A stretch of DNA of 64,000 nucleotides from an uncultured Altererythrobacter sp. GTDB lineage: Bacteria > Pseudomonadota > Alphaproteobacteria > Sphingomonadales > Sphingomonadaceae. This document shows, in pieces, positions 1 to 11,461 of the stretch. Both the position numbers and the translations under genes were made by a program. Every line of letters starts with the position of its first letter. The stretch's first letter is position 1. The notes below the pieces were generated by a model, which searched no databases, had not been told where the DNA came from, and worked only from the letters and a program-made list of their open reading frames with translations. The stretch spans positions 248,001 through 312,000 of the forward strand of contig CAJXNC010000003.1 of assembly GCA_913056125.1 (NCBI GenBank), read 5' to 3'.

Positions 1-662
1 ATGATGATGTCGCCGAGGCGCTTCTGCAGGTCGTCGAGGTCCGAAGCGAGGCACAGGATGGCCATGATTTCGGAAGCCACGGTGATGTCGAAACCGGTTT
101 CGCGCGGGAAGCCGTTGGCAACGCCTCCGAGCGGGCCGGCGATCTGGCGTAGCGCGCGGTCGTTCATGTCGAGCACACGGCGCCAGGTGACGCGGCGCAC
201 GTCGATGTCGAGCGGGTTGCCCCAGTAGATCGAGTTGTCGATCATCGCCGAGAGCAGGTTGTGGGCGCTGGTGATGGCGTGGAAGTCACCCGTGAAGTGC
301 AGGTTGATCTCGTCCATCGGCATGACCTGGCTTTTGCCGCCGCCGGCGCCGCCGCCCTTGACGCCGAAGCACGGGCCGAGGCTCGGCTCGCGCAGGCACA
401 GCATGGTCTTCTTGCCGATCAGGTGCAGGGCGTCCGACAGGCCGACCGACGTGGTGGTCTTGCCTTCGCCTGCAGGCGTCGGGTTGATGGCGGTGACGAG
501 GATCAGCTTGCCGTCGCTGGTGGTGGGCAGGGTCGCGGTATCGACCTTGGCCTTGTACTTGCCATAGGGGATCAGCGCTTCGTCCGGAACACCGGCGTTC
601 TTGGCGACTTCGGTGATCGGGATAAGCGTAGCTTGACGGGCAATCTCGATATCGGTGGGCAT
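1..662 (-). CDS. fhs: Formate--tetrahydrofolate ligase, N-terminal part (truncated by window edge)
   Basis: Minus-strand translation [40 protein letters not shown]...[27 protein letters not shown]...[24 protein letters not shown] is characteristic of FTHFS. Confidence 0.95.
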   Translation of the reverse strand, partial: MPTDIEIARQATLIPITEVAKNAGVPDEALIPYGKYKAKVDTATLPTTSDGKLILVTAINPTPAGEGKTTTSVGLSDALHLIGKKTMLCLREPSLGPCFGVKGGGAGGGKSQVMPMDEINLHFTGDFHAITSAHNLLSAMIDNSIYWGNPLDIDVRRVTWRRVLDMNDRALRQIAGPLGGVANGFPRETGFDITVASEIMAILCLASDLDDLQKRLGDII

Positions 663-889
663 GGGTGATCCTCTTCCTTGTAACCGGGTCAGACTTTTCA
701 CCATCGCGAAAATTTCGCGAATCTGAATTTGTAAGCACCCCATACAATCTTGCGGGGCACATTCTCAAGTACGATTTGCAGTGCTGGGCTTAGCGTGAAT
801 CGTGGATGATTGCGCGGAGGAACTTGTGTGCATTCCAGAACAGCGATAGGTTCTCTTTTCGTTCTCCTTTGTTCCTTTCAGGTCACCTT

Positions 890-2302
890 ATGGATCCGCT
901 TGTTCTTGCGATTGTCGTCGGCGCTCTCCTGCTGGGGGCGGCATTGGGCTACTGGTTTGGCAGCCGACCTGTGGCCGAGTGGAAGGAGCGTGCCGGTAAG
1001 GCAGAACAAGAGGCGGGGGCGCATGAAGAGAAGCTGGCTCGCATGGCTCCCGAGCTAGCGACCATGTCGGAACGGGCCTCTCGCGCAGACAAGTTGGCGG
1101 AGGATCTCGACAGGGCGCGCGAAGAGAATGCGCAGTTCAAGGCAGAACGCGCCGGCTTTGCCGAGCAAAAGCGCCTGCTGGAGGAAAGCCGCGACAAACT
1201 GCTCAAGGAGTTTGAGAATACGGGCGCCAAAGTTCTAGAGGCAGCGCGCGAGCGATTCAGCGCCGAAGCGACTGCACGGCTTGGCGACGCGCAGGAAAAG
1301 AACAAGGAGGCCGTGGCCAACCTCCTGAAGCCGGTTCAGGACCGCCTGCAGAAATATGAGGACCAGGTTGGATCGCTGGAGCGACAACGGACGGATGCCT
1401 TTGCCAAGCTCCATCAGCAGATCGAAACGATGCGGCTGGGGCAGGAAGAGGTGCGGCGCGAAGCCCAGCGGCTCGGCAATTCGCTGACCAATGCGCCCAA
1501 GGCGCGCGGCCGCTGGGGCGAGCGGGCACTCCAGAACGTGCTTGAGCAATGCGGCCTTTCAGAACACACCGATTTCGATCTCGAGCACTCCATGGAGACG
1601 GATCAGGGGCGCCTTCGGCCCGATGCCATCGTCCACGTACCGGGACAGAAGAAGCTGGTGATCGATGCCAAGGTTTCGCTCAACGCCTACCAGGCGGCTT
1701 TCGAGGCCGACGACGATGATGAGCGCAAGCGCCACCTGGACCTGCATGCCAAGTCCATGCGTACCCACGTGCAGACCTTGGGCAGCAAGGGCTACCAGAA
1801 CCAGTTCGACGACGCGCCGGATTACGTGGTGATGTTCGTGCCCGGCGAGCATTTCGTCGCCGCCGCGCTCGAACACGATCCGGAGCTGTGGGACTTCGCC
1901 TTCAAGAACGGCGTGCTGCTGGCAACGCCGACCAACCTCGTCGCCATTGCCCGCACCGTCGCGCAGGTCTGGCGGCAGGACAAGATGGCTGAGGAAGCGC
2001 AGGAAATTGGCCGCATGGGCGCCGAGCTATACAGCCGTCTTGAGACAGCTGCCCGACACTTGAAGCGCGTTGGCGGCGGGTTGGAAACGGCGGTGAAGGG
2101 TTACAACGAATTCACTCGCAGCTTTGAAAGCCGAGTGCTCGTGTCAGCACGAAGGATGCAAGAAAAAGGCATCGAGATTGCCAAGGAAATTGACGAGGTC
2201 CCCCTTGTAGAAGGCGCTCCGCGTTATACCTCTGCAGACATTCAGGAACCGGACAGCCCGCTTCTGGTTGAGGCTGGCGAGGAGGAGGATTCCGGTCAAT
2301 GA
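890..2302 (+). CDS. rmuC: DNA recombination protein RmuC
   Basis: N-terminal TM, long coiled coil, then GRWGERALQNVLEQCGL...VIDAKVSLNAYQAAFE, typical RmuC; internal ATG at 890 preferred over 806. Confidence 0.93.
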   Translation: MDPLVLAIVVGALLLGAALGYWFGSRPVAEWKERAGKAEQEAGAHEEKLARMAPELATMSERASRADKLAEDLDRAREENAQFKAERAGFAEQKRLLEESRDKLLKEFENTGAKVLEAARERFSAEATARLGDAQEKNKEAVANLLKPVQDRLQKYEDQVGSLERQRTDAFAKLHQQIETMRLGQEEVRREAQRLGNSLTNAPKARGRWGERALQNVLEQCGLSEHTDFDLEHSMETDQGRLRPDAIVHVPGQKKLVIDAKVSLNAYQAAFEADDDDERKRHLDLHAKSMRTHVQTLGSKGYQNQFDDAPDYVVMFVPGEHFVAAALEHDPELWDFAFKNGVLLATPTNLVAIARTVAQVWRQDKMAEEAQEIGRMGAELYSRLETAARHLKRVGGGLETAVKGYNEFTRSFESRVLVSARRMQEKGIEIAKEIDEVPLVEGAPRYTSADIQEPDSPLLVEAGEEEDSGQ

Positions 2303-3051
2303 GATTTGCTGTCTGCGCCATTCCACTGCTGGGCCTGCTGGCCGCATGCAGCCAGTCCGACGCACCATCCGACGAACTCGAAGCTGCGGCCGAGGAATTG
2401 GTCGAGAATGTGGTCGAGACGCCTGATCCCAATGCAGGCCTCGGTCCGTTCGAGCCGCGCGACGAATGCAGCGAGATCGAAGGCTACGATTCCTTCCTCG
2501 CTGCGCTCAATGCGGCGATCGATTTGCGCGATACCGATCTGATGGTCGCCTTGGCCGCGACCGATATCAAGCTTGGCTTTGGCGGCGAGGATGGCGAGGA
2601 GAATTTGCGCCTCGCGCTCGACAATTCCGAAGGCGGATTGTGGAGCGACCTGGCCGAAGTGACGACATTGGGCTGCGCTGCCAATTCGCAGGGCGGCGTG
2701 ACCATGCCTTGGTATTTCGCGCAGAACACGGGCGGCGATCCGTTCGAGACGATGATCGTCACCGGCAAGGCCGTGGCCCTGCGTTCTGCACCCGGTATGG
2801 AAGAACCCGTCGTGGCCACGATCGACTGGGACGTGGTTGAACTGGTACTCGACGAGGATTCGGGCATTTCGACTTTTGGTGGCGAAGGCGAGGATAGCTG
2901 GACCCGTGTGCGCTACGCGAATGGTCCCGAAGGTACTCCCGTGGAAGGCTATATTCGCTCGCCCAACCTGCGTAGCGTGATCGATTATCGCCTGATCGCC
3001 TCGAGCCGCAATGGCCGCTGGCGGATTACTGCTTTCCTCGCCGGCGACTAG
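2299..3051 (+). CDS. Hypothetical lipoprotein with SH3-like C-terminal region
   Basis: Lipobox LLAAC; ATGA overlap with rmuC; WTRVRYANGPEGTPVEGYIRSPNLR resembles an SH3b-like segment. Confidence 0.7.
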   Translation: MRFAVCAIPLLGLLAACSQSDAPSDELEAAAEELVENVVETPDPNAGLGPFEPRDECSEIEGYDSFLAALNAAIDLRDTDLMVALAATDIKLGFGGEDGEENLRLALDNSEGGLWSDLAEVTTLGCAANSQGGVTMPWYFAQNTGGDPFETMIVTGKAVALRSAPGMEEPVVATIDWDVVELVLDEDSGISTFGGEGEDSWTRVRYANGPEGTPVEGYIRSPNLRSVIDYRLIASSRNGRWRITAFLAGD

Positions 3052-3848
3052 CTGCCGAGGCTGTCCAGCACTTCGTAAGCGAGCACCGCACCCGCCACGG
3101 CGGCGTTGAGGCTGTCGGCACGTCCCTTCATCGGCATCGTCACGCGCAGATCGCAGGCCATTTCGTAGTCCTCGGGCAGGCCGCGGGACTCGTTGCCGAC
3201 AAGCAAGAAGCAGGGCGCCTGATAGGGTGCGCCGCGATAGGGCACAGCTTCGCGTAACGACGCGGCGACCAGCTGGCCCTCTCCGCCACGCAGCCAGGGC
3301 AGGAATTCGTCCCAGCTCGCCTGCGCGATCGCCTGTGTGAACACCGCGCCCATGCTGGCGCGCACGGCCTCGACACTGAAGGGATCGGCGCAATCGTCCA
3401 CCAGGATCAGTCCACCGGCGCCCACGGCATCGCCCGTGCGCAGCATGGTGCCGAGATTGCCCGGATCGCGCAGGGCCTGCGCCACCAGCCAGATTTGTGC
3501 TGAGGAACGGTCCAGACCACCAAGCGAAGTGTCGAATTCGGCGAACATGCCGACCACGCTTTGCGCGTTATCCTTGCCGGTAATCTTGGAGAGGATATCG
3601 GGCGAGGTCTCGACAATCTCGCCACCGGCACTTTCCACTGCCTCTTCCAGTTCCTCCAGCAGAGGATGCGGATCGCGGCTCTCGGCCATCACCAGCATTT
3701 CCGGCAGGCGGCCGCATTCCCGCGCATCGGTCAGCAGGCGTAGCCCCTCGGCAAGGAACTTGCCCTCTCGCTTGCGGTGCTTCTTCTCGCGCAAGCTACG
3801 CAGATATTTGACCGTGGGATTGGAGAAGCCGGTTATCGTGCGGCGCAT
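3048..3848 (-). CDS. TrmH/SpoU family RNA 2'-O-methyltransferase
   Basis: QALRDPGNLGTMLRTGDAVGAGGLILVDDCADPFSVEAVRASMGAVF...LLVGNESRGLPEDYE...DSLNAAVAGAVLAYE motifs. Confidence 0.93.
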   Translation of the reverse strand: MRRTITGFSNPTVKYLRSLREKKHRKREGKFLAEGLRLLTDARECGRLPEMLVMAESRDPHPLLEELEEAVESAGGEIVETSPDILSKITGKDNAQSVVGMFAEFDTSLGGLDRSSAQIWLVAQALRDPGNLGTMLRTGDAVGAGGLILVDDCADPFSVEAVRASMGAVFTQAIAQASWDEFLPWLRGGEGQLVAASLREAVPYRGAPYQAPCFLLVGNESRGLPEDYEMACDLRVTMPMKGRADSLNAAVAGAVLAYEVLDSLGS

Positions 3849-3852
3849 CGGA

Positions 3853-4134
3853 TCAGGACTTGTCCTCGCCGAAGCCGTCTTCGACCAGCGCGACCAGTTC
3901 CTGCAGGCGTGCCTCGCAATCCTCGCCAGAGACGCTGATCTCGACCGTGTCGCCCTTGGCTGCTCCGAGCATCATCAGGCCGAGGATCGATCCGCCTGCG
4001 GCTTCATTTCCATCCTTGCAGACCTTCACTTCCACGCCCTCCATCGGCGCCACGGCGCCGACGAACTTGGCGCTCGCCCTTGCATGCAATCCACGTTTGT
4101 TGACGATCAGGACTTCCCGCCTGGCCTCACTCAC
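3853..4134 (-). CDS. ptsH: HPr family phosphocarrier protein
   Basis: NKRGLHARAS (phosphorylatable His) and GGSILGLMMLGA (regulatory Ser) motifs. Confidence 0.95.
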   Translation of the reverse strand: MSEARREVLIVNKRGLHARASAKFVGAVAPMEGVEVKVCKDGNEAAGGSILGLMMLGAAKGDTVEISVSGEDCEARLQELVALVEDGFGEDKS

Positions 4135-4166
4135 TCTCGTCCCCCCAAGCCTGTGCTTTTCAGGCC

Positions 4167-4571
4167 TTATGCATCCTGTCCGAGGAATTCGGAAGCCAGA
4201 GTGATATAATTACGCCCGGCATCGCGTGCCGCGGCAGCTGCGCCATGCAGGTCGAGCTCCTTGCGGGCGCCCGAAAGGCGGATCAGCATGGGCAGGTTGA
4301 TGCCCGCGATGACCTCGGTACGGCCCGCCTGCAGCAGTGAAATGGCGAGGTTGGAGGGCGTGCCGCCAAACAGGTCGGTCAGGATCACCGCGCCTTCACC
4401 GCTATCGACTTCATCAATGGCCTTGGCGATGTCTTCTCGCCGCGCCTCCATGTCGTCATTGGGGCCAATACAAATGGTGGCGACGGCTTCCTGTGTGCCG
4501 ACCACATGCTCCATGGCTTGGACAAACTCTTCGGCCAGGCGGCCGTGGGTAACCAGAATCATGCCGATCAT
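4167..4571 (-). CDS. PTS EIIA component, mannose/fructose family (EIIA-Man)
   Basis: MIGMILVTHGRLAEEFVQAMEHVVG...VILTDLFGGTPSNLAISLL; start chosen at MIGMI. Confidence 0.93.
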   Translation of the reverse strand: MIGMILVTHGRLAEEFVQAMEHVVGTQEAVATICIGPNDDMEARREDIAKAIDEVDSGEGAVILTDLFGGTPSNLAISLLQAGRTEVIAGINLPMLIRLSGARKELDLHGAAAAARDAGRNYITLASEFLGQDA

Positions 4572-4626
4572 GCGTGAATGCAACTCGCGAAGGGGAGGGG
4601 GAATGTCTTGATTGTTCTGTTGGCGA

Positions 4627-5535
4627 TCATGGGTGTTGCGATCCTTCGACCTGGTCGGCCGCGCGCGATCCCAGATTGCGGTGCAGGACAGTGGGCGAAA
4701 AGCCGCCTTCGCGCAAGGCCTGTGCCATGCGTTCTGCGGTGTAAACACTTCGATGTCTCCCCCCGGTACAACCGAAGGCGATGTTGACGTAGCTCTTGCC
4801 CTGTTCGGCATAGTGCGGAAGCAGTTCGAGCAGCAGGTCGCGAATCCGGGCGAAAGAGGGATCGAAAATCGGGTTGCCTGAGATGAACTCGGCGACAGGC
4901 TCGTCGAGGCCGGTCAGTTCCTTCATGCCTGGTTCCCAATGCGGGTTGTCGAGAAAACGCATGTCGAAGACGAGGTCGGCCGTGGGCGGCATGCCGCGTG
5001 AAAAGCCGAAGCTCGATACCGTCACGGTCATCTCGCGCGGGGCCGTTTGGGCGAACTGTTCGCGGATCGTCTGCTTGAGGTCGTTGGTGGTGAACTCGGT
5101 CGTGTCGATCAGCACGTCGGCCCAGCGCCGCAGCGGAGCAAGCAGTTCGCGCTCCGCCTTGATGCCAGAAGGAACCGGCATGTCGTGGGCTAGATAATGC
5201 CTGCGCCGGGTTTCGTTGAAGCGGCGCTCCAATTCGTGCCCGGCACAGTCGAGGAATAGCGTCGTCACCTCGAGGTCGGGGATGAGGGAGATATCCTTCA
5301 CATGCTCGATAATGTCGGCGGGAACGAAGCCGCGCGTGCGGCAATCGAACCCGATCGCCAGGGGCATGGGGCTGACATCGTGGCCGAGCAGCCGGTCGAG
5401 CAGGCGGATGGGGAAGTTGTCGATGGATTCCCAGCCGAGGTCCTCGAGCTCGCGCAAGGCGGTGCTCTTTCCCGCCCCGAGCATGCCGGTGACGAGGAGG
5501 ATGCGTTGTCGGCTCAGGGCTGAGTCGCTGGCCAT
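4627..5535 (-). CDS. rapZ: RNase adapter protein RapZ
   Basis: VTGMLGAGKSTALRELEDLGWESIDNFPIRLL Walker A and NIAFGCTGGRHRSVYTAERMA C-terminal motif. Confidence 0.95.
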   Translation of the reverse strand: MASDSALSRQRILLVTGMLGAGKSTALRELEDLGWESIDNFPIRLLDRLLGHDVSPMPLAIGFDCRTRGFVPADIIEHVKDISLIPDLEVTTLFLDCAGHELERRFNETRRRHYLAHDMPVPSGIKAERELLAPLRRWADVLIDTTEFTTNDLKQTIREQFAQTAPREMTVTVSSFGFSRGMPPTADLVFDMRFLDNPHWEPGMKELTGLDEPVAEFISGNPIFDPSFARIRDLLLELLPHYAEQGKSYVNIAFGCTGGRHRSVYTAERMAQALREGGFSPTVLHRNLGSRAADQVEGSQHP

Positions 5536-5577
5536 TCGCCGCGCTGTGCGCCGCAAAATCGCAATTGTGAAGGGGCG

Positions 5578-6000
5578 CTATTGTCGCAAACCGTATTGCC
5601 TGAGCGCCCATTCGGCCCTCAGTGGCAGGATGGACGGGTCTGGAAACAAAGCAATTACAGGGACTTCGAGGCCAAGAAATGAAGCTGTCCCTGCCTGTTC
5701 AACAAAACGTGGAGCGTCTGTGTCGAGACGCAAAAGCAGCGCCACCGGGCCACTGGTGGCGGGCATTTCTACCAGGCCGACATTGCGAATCTCGATCTGC
5801 CCTGCGGTATTGGGTGGCGGATCGGCCCACAATGCCTCGCCGCGCGTCGAAAGGGTGACACCGTCATCGCCGATTAGCTCGGCCCCTCGATCCACCAGGG
5901 CGAGGGCGAGGCTCGACTTGCCGCTTCCGGGAGGGCCTTCGATCAGCACGGCGCGGCCGCCGATCGACACGCAGGTCGCCTGATGGACGGCAGAGTTCAT
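5578..6000 (-). CDS. hprK: HPr kinase/phosphorylase, short alphaproteobacterial form
   Basis: IEGPPGSGKSSLALALVDRGAELIGDDGVTL; 140 aa, lacks N-terminal domain. Confidence 0.9.
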   Translation of the reverse strand: MNSAVHQATCVSIGGRAVLIEGPPGSGKSSLALALVDRGAELIGDDGVTLSTRGEALWADPPPNTAGQIEIRNVGLVEMPATSGPVALLLRLDTDAPRFVEQAGTASFLGLEVPVIALFPDPSILPLRAEWALRQYGLRQ

Positions 6001-7565
6001 GCGGCGGGCAGGTCGAGAATGAGGCAGGCTCCGGGCTTGCCATCGGCCCTGTCTTCGACGCCGAGCGCGCCGTCATGCGCCTCGGCAATGGTGCGGGCGA
6101 TGGCAAGGCCTAGCCCGGAATGATTGCCGAAGCCTTCCCCTTCGGGGCGATCCGAGTGGAAGCGGCGGAAGACCTTTTCGCGCACGGCCTCGGGAATGCC
6201 AGGCCCCTCATCGCATACCGATGCGATCACGCGGTCGCCGCGGCACATTACCTCGACCGTTACTTCGCCATTTTCGGGCGAGAAGGAGACGGCATTGTCG
6301 AGCAGGTTATCGGCAATCCTCTCCAGCCGCAGCGGCACGCCCATGACTCGGCAATTGCCGCCATCGTGATGCAGGCTGATCGTGCAGCCGGCATTCTCGC
6401 CGCGGTCTTCGCGCGTGTGGATGATGTTTGCGAAGAGACTGGCGAGATCGACCTCTTCGAAGGTCGTACGGCTGATCTCAGCATCGACCCGGCTCGCTTC
6501 GGAAATCTCGCTCACCAGCCGGTCGATCCGGCGCACGTCATGCGCTGCAACCTCGACAAGCTGTGCGCGAAGTTCGTCATCCTCGACCCGGGTCAGCGTG
6601 TCCGTGGCGCTGCGCAGGCTGGCGAGCGGGTTCTTGATTTCATGCGCGACATCGGCGGCGAAGCTTTCCACGGCGTCGATGCGATGGCGCAGGGCTGCGG
6701 TCATATCCGACACGGCGCGGGCAAGCAGGCCGATCTCGTCCTTGCGCTGTTGCATGCGTGGGACTTCGACGCCGCGCTCGCGACCGGTGCGGACCTGCAC
6801 GGCAGCGCGGACCAGCCGACGCAGCGGTTCGATGATGGTGTTGGCGAGATAGAGCGAGAGCACGATCGAGACGAGCAGCGAGAGCGCGATGATTGTCATC
6901 ACGCTGCCCCGTGCCTCGCGCACGGCCTGGGTAATGTCCACCGCGTTTCGCGTGGTCATCAGGGTGTCGCCATTGATGCCGACGGGCGCTGCAGCATTGA
7001 TGACGGGCGTGTCGTCAGGGGCCCGACGCAGTTCGATCTGGGTGAGGCCTTGCTCGCGGGCGCGGACCAGTTCGGGCCAGGCAGAGGCACCCTGTTCTTC
7101 CGGCTCTATATAGGGTGGCGGGTTTGGCGCGCCGACGATGAAATTGACGGCATTGTCGGTCCAGCGCGCCAGGTCTTCCCCCAGCGGTTCCGCTACCGGA
7201 TCGTCGAACGTGAAACTGGGACCGTCCAGCAGGAAGGAGTCTGCCATGAGGCTGCCGTTGGCATCGTACATGCGCAGCCGCATGCGCTGTTCCTTGCCGA
7301 TCTGGATCAGCAGCGCTTCCTTGCGCTCGCGCGTCGCACCGGCCAGCGCCTCGGCAGTGATTTGTGCCTCGATGCGCGCCAGCTTGAAGCGCTCGTCGAG
7401 CAATTGCCGGCGGTAGGAATCGAGGAAGAACAGGCTGCCCGCCAGCACCAGCAGCGGGATCAGATTGACCGCCAGGATGCGGGCTGTGAGCGAGGCGCCG
7501 AGCGGGAAGGCAAGTCGTTCGAGCCTGCCCGTGCCCCCTTGCTTGCCCGGTTGCGTTTCAGGCAT
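5997..7565 (-). CDS. chvG: Sensor histidine kinase, ChvG/ExoS type
   Basis: HAMP region, [21 protein letters not shown]-box, DNAVSFSP N-box, GPGIP and [10 protein letters not shown] motifs; adjacent to hprK and chvI-type regulator. Confidence 0.9.
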   Translation of the reverse strand: MPETQPGKQGGTGRLERLAFPLGASLTARILAVNLIPLLVLAGSLFFLDSYRRQLLDERFKLARIEAQITAEALAGATRERKEALLIQIGKEQRMRLRMYDANGSLMADSFLLDGPSFTFDDPVAEPLGEDLARWTDNAVNFIVGAPNPPPYIEPEEQGASAWPELVRAREQGLTQIELRRAPDDTPVINAAAPVGINGDTLMTTRNAVDITQAVREARGSVMTIIALSLLVSIVLSLYLANTIIEPLRRLVRAAVQVRTGRERGVEVPRMQQRKDEIGLLARAVSDMTAALRHRIDAVESFAADVAHEIKNPLASLRSATDTLTRVEDDELRAQLVEVAAHDVRRIDRLVSEISEASRVDAEISRTTFEEVDLASLFANIIHTREDRGENAGCTISLHHDGGNCRVMGVPLRLERIADNLLDNAVSFSPENGEVTVEVMCRGDRVIASVCDEGPGIPEAVREKVFRRFHSDRPEGEGFGNHSGLGLAIARTIAEAHDGALGVEDRADGKPGACLILDLPAA

Positions 7566-8334
7566 CGGAGAAACTGTAGCCGGCCCCGTAGAGCGTTTCG
7601 ATGGCACCGAATTCGGGATCGACTGCGCGGAACTTGCGGCGCAATCGCTTGATGTGGCTGTCCACTGTGCGGTCATCCACGAAGACATCGTCCGGATAGG
7701 CGGCATCCATCAGCTGGTTGCGGCTCTTGATTACGCCGGGGCGCGCGGCCAGCGCTTCGAGAATAAGGAACTCGGTGACGGTCAGCGAAACCGGCATGCC
7801 GTCCCACTTCACCTGGTGGCGTGCCGGATCCATGGTCAGGCGTCCGCGATGGATTGCCTCGCTGTCTGGAAGAGTATCCACCGAACCTTCGGTCGTGACC
7901 TCCGTCATCGGATGTGCACGGCGCAGGATCGCCCGGATGCGCGCCACCAGCAGGCGTTGGCTGAAGGGTTTGGCGATATAATCGTCCGCACCCATGGCAA
8001 GGCCTGCTGCCTCGTCCTGTTCCTCGTCCTTGCTGGTTAGAAAGATAACAGGGATATCAGATGTTTCCCGCAGTTTTTGCAGGAGCTCCATGCCGTTCAT
8101 ACGCGGCATCTTGATGTCGAATACGGCGAGGTCTGGTGGGTTCGAGCGCAGGGCGGAGAGGGCCGCTTCGCCGTCGGAATAAACGCGCGTGGCGAAACCT
8201 TCGGACTGCAATGCAATCGAAAGCGTGGTCAGGATGTTGCGGTCGTCATCGACCAGGGCAATGGACTGCTGCCCGTCCAGTGAGGCGGCGACCTTTCCGT
8301 CTTGCTCCGGATTCGCGACCGAATTGCTGGTCAT
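7558..8334 (-). CDS. chvI: Response regulator, OmpR/ChvI type
   Basis: Receiver domain ([31 protein letters not shown]) plus winged helix ([30 protein letters not shown]). Confidence 0.9.
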   Translation of the reverse strand: MTSNSVANPEQDGKVAASLDGQQSIALVDDDRNILTTLSIALQSEGFATRVYSDGEAALSALRSNPPDLAVFDIKMPRMNGMELLQKLRETSDIPVIFLTSKDEEQDEAAGLAMGADDYIAKPFSQRLLVARIRAILRRAHPMTEVTTEGSVDTLPDSEAIHRGRLTMDPARHQVKWDGMPVSLTVTEFLILEALAARPGVIKSRNQLMDAAYPDDVFVDDRTVDSHIKRLRRKFRAVDPEFGAIETLYGAGYSFSDA

Positions 8335-8574
8335 TGTCCCGCCATCTTTGCTGCACCTGGCTCAGACGTATTGCGTAACCACAAGTGAGGGCCGAAACAA
8401 CTGTGACGGCACTGTTCGCACGATACATCGGCGCGTCCGATTTCACTTTGCGGAAATTCCTTGCATTTCCTTCGCGGGTGCAAATTGACCTTTCGGAGTC
8501 GCCCCTATATGCGAATTTCGAGTCAAGCGGGGCACTTCTGATCCCGCACCATTTCCCTCAGGGAGATCTATTCA

Positions 8575-10185
8575 GTGTCGACGACGCTTACCGTTTCACT
8601 TGCCGACCAGGGCATCGCTACCGGTGCCAGGATTCATGCCAACCTCGGAACCGCAGCATTGGTGGAGCATGCGCTCGCCAAGGGCGAAGGCAAGCTGGCC
8701 GCGCATGGCCCGCTGGTTGTCGAGACGGGACGTTTCACTGGGCGCAGCGTGAAGGACAAGTTTGTCGTACGCGATGCGATGACGGAAGAGACCATAAACT
8801 GGGGTGCCATCAACCAGCCGATGAGCCCCGAGCACTTTGCCAACCTCAAGGCCGATTTCCTCGCCGCGGTAAAGGACCAGGACGAGCTTTATGTGGCTGA
8901 CCTGTTCGGAGGTTCGCAGCCGGAATATCGCGTCAATGTGCGCGTCATTTCACAGCTGGCCTGGCACTCCCTGTTCGTGCGCACCATGCTGGTTCGCCCG
9001 TCCGAGGACGAGCTTGCCGGCTTTGCGCCCGAATATACGATCATCAACCTGCCGAGTTTCAAGGCCGATCCTGAGCGTCATGGCTGCCGCAGCGATACGG
9101 TGATTGCGGTCAATCTCAGCGAGAAGCTGATCCTGATCGGCAACACCGAATATTCGGGTGAGATGAAGAAGGGCGTGTTCGGCCTGCTCAACTACCTCCT
9201 GCCCGAGCAGGGTGTGATGCCGATGCATTGCTCGGCCAATGTTGGCGCCGACGGCAAGACGGCGATCTTCTTCGGCCTGTCCGGCACCGGCAAGACCACA
9301 CTGTCCGCCGATGCCAGCCGTACGCTGATCGGCGATGACGAGCACGGCTGGTCGGACAGCGCGGTCTTCAATTTCGAAGGCGGCTGCTACGCCAAGATGA
9401 TCGACCTTTCCGCAGAAGCGGAGCCGGAGATCTACGCCACCACCAAGATGTTCGGCACGATCCTCGAAAACGTGGCGATGGACGAAGACACGCGCGAGAT
9501 CGACTTCACCGATACCAGCAAGACCGAGAATACGCGCGGCGCATATCCGATCGAATTCATCCCCAACTGCTCGGAAGAGAATTTGGGTCCTGTGCCTTCA
9601 AACGTGATCATGCTGACCGCCGATGCGTTCGGCGTGCTGCCTCCGATCTCGCGACTGACGCCCGAGCAGGCCATGTACCACTTCCTGTCGGGCTACACCG
9701 CCAAGGTGGCGGGTACCGAGATCGGGGTGACCGAGCCCGAAGCGACCTTCTCGACCTGTTTCGGCGCGCCCTTCATGCCGCGCCATCCGAGCGTCTACGG
9801 GAACCTGCTCAAGAAGCGCATTGCCGAGGGCAATGCCCAGTGCTGGCTGTTCAATACCGGCTGGACCGGCGGCAAGTACGGCACTGGCCATCGCATGCCG
9901 ATCAAGGCCACGCGCGGCCTGCTTAATGCTGCGCTCGACGGCAAGATGGACGATGTCGAATACCGCAAGGATCCGAATTTCGGTTTCGACGTGCCGGTCT
10001 TTGTCCCTGCGCTGGAGGAACTGGGCATCGACCAGGCTATCCTCGATCCGCGTTCGACCTGGTCTGACAAGGATGCCTATGACGATATGGCGCAGCACCT
10101 GGTGCAGCTCTTCGCCGACAATTTCGAGCAGTTCGCTGCCTATGTCGACGAAGGCGTACGGGCTGCCGCTCCTCAGGCGGCCTGA
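8575..10185 (+). CDS. pckA: Phosphoenolpyruvate carboxykinase (ATP)
   Basis: [49 protein letters not shown] start. Confidence 0.97.
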   Translation: MSTTLTVSLADQGIATGARIHANLGTAALVEHALAKGEGKLAAHGPLVVETGRFTGRSVKDKFVVRDAMTEETINWGAINQPMSPEHFANLKADFLAAVKDQDELYVADLFGGSQPEYRVNVRVISQLAWHSLFVRTMLVRPSEDELAGFAPEYTIINLPSFKADPERHGCRSDTVIAVNLSEKLILIGNTEYSGEMKKGVFGLLNYLLPEQGVMPMHCSANVGADGKTAIFFGLSGTGKTTLSADASRTLIGDDEHGWSDSAVFNFEGGCYAKMIDLSAEAEPEIYATTKMFGTILENVAMDEDTREIDFTDTSKTENTRGAYPIEFIPNCSEENLGPVPSNVIMLTADAFGVLPPISRLTPEQAMYHFLSGYTAKVAGTEIGVTEPEATFSTCFGAPFMPRHPSVYGNLLKKRIAEGNAQCWLFNTGWTGGKYGTGHRMPIKATRGLLNAALDGKMDDVEYRKDPNFGFDVPVFVPALEELGIDQAILDPRSTWSDKDAYDDMAQHLVQLFADNFEQFAAYVDEGVRAAAPQAA

Positions 10186-11213
10186 GCCTCGAAAGCAAGG
10201 CAGGCGATAGCGAGCGCTGTAAGGCTCGTATTGCGTTTCCAATTGCGGCCGTAGACCATGTTGCCCACGGCCTGTTCCAGCATGCGTTCACCGGTGCGCA
10301 GATAGCTCGCCGGTAGCGCGCTGGGTACACTCGTCCGGACTGCCACTTGCGGTGGATTTTCGGCGTAGGTTGCAGTGCTCGCATCGCGCATGTTCGCGAG
10401 AATCTCGCAATAGCGATCGAAGCGACGCTTCACGAGGGTGTTGATGCGCTCGCGATTGCGGCAGAGCAGCTCGAAACTGTGTGAAACGATGGTGAAGCTG
10501 TCGAGATCGGCTGCGACCGCATGTTTTGTCGCCGCTACCAGTTCTCGCAGCGACAGCGCCGTCAGCTGGGCGTGGCGCAATTCTGCCAGCGCATCGCCAA
10601 TACAGCCGACCGGCACTTCGGTGACGCCAAGGATCCTCGTCGGTTGCTGGTGGCGTTGATCGAGCTCGATCCTGCAGAGTGAATCGGCAAAGCCCGGCGT
10701 ATGGCTGGAATCGTATCCGAAGCCGAGCTGGGCGAGGGCGCGCAGCGTGTCGTTGTTTGCCGCATAATTACCCGCGCGGAAGGCGACCGGGCAGGGCGCA
10801 CCTGCTTTCATCAATTCGTTGCGTGCCCAGTCGATCAGGGCGCATTGATCCTCGAAGGAAAAGTCTGAAAGGTTGTTGCCCTTTCGCGTGCCGGTAATCG
10901 GATTGCTGTCGCCAATTCCCAGCCATTCGGTGTGGAGGTGCAATTGCACATCATGGCCGCGCTTCAGTATCGGCTCGACGATATCGGCAATCGCTGCGGT
11001 GCCCCAATGCAGTGCAGGCATGGGATCGACGAAAAAGACGCCGCGATGGCCGAAGCGTTCGAACACATCCATCTGGTAGAAGATCCCGACATCGCCATCG
11101 CTCGTGCGGCCACGAACGGCGCGGTCGAAATTCTCTTCGCGCCGGTCGAGTCCCTGGCAGCGCGCAAAGCCCGCCTCGTACTCGGTGTCGATGGTGAAAT
11201 AGATGCGTCTCAT
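10173..11213 (-). CDS. Polysaccharide deacetylase-like protein
   Basis: [10 protein letters not shown]...[14 protein letters not shown]...[28 protein letters not shown] motifs. Confidence 0.75.
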   Translation of the reverse strand: MRRIYFTIDTEYEAGFARCQGLDRREENFDRAVRGRTSDGDVGIFYQMDVFERFGHRGVFFVDPMPALHWGTAAIADIVEPILKRGHDVQLHLHTEWLGIGDSNPITGTRKGNNLSDFSFEDQCALIDWARNELMKAGAPCPVAFRAGNYAANNDTLRALAQLGFGYDSSHTPGFADSLCRIELDQRHQQPTRILGVTEVPVGCIGDALAELRHAQLTALSLRELVAATKHAVAADLDSFTIVSHSFELLCRNRERINTLVKRRFDRYCEILANMRDASTATYAENPPQVAVRTSVPSALPASYLRTGERMLEQAVGNMVYGRNWKRNTSLTALAIACLAFEAQAA

Positions 11214-11461
11214 AGCGGTCTTGTCACATCAGCCCTGTACGCCAGCGCTGGGAATTCTCCTCTGTTGCGCCATGCAAGGCGCGCACTGACGCAGCAACTA
11301 GCGCAAATTGCTTGCTAAATGCTCAACCGTGAGAATTTCATCCCTTATCGCGGGCCGCGAAGGCCTCTGCCTCTTTGTTTTGACTTGAGGCAATGCGTCA
11401 CAAAGGCATGATGCTGATAAGAATAGAGTCGTATCGTACGAGCTGGAAAGGGAGTTGGCCG

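Noticed and set aside
2296-3393. 365-aa minus-strand ORF
   Set aside because: Antisense shadow of the lipoprotein and TrmH genes; low-complexity Arg/Gly-rich translation typical of GC-rich antisense frames.
6120-7652. 510-aa plus-strand ORF
   Set aside because: Antisense to chvG, whose kinase motifs are unambiguous.
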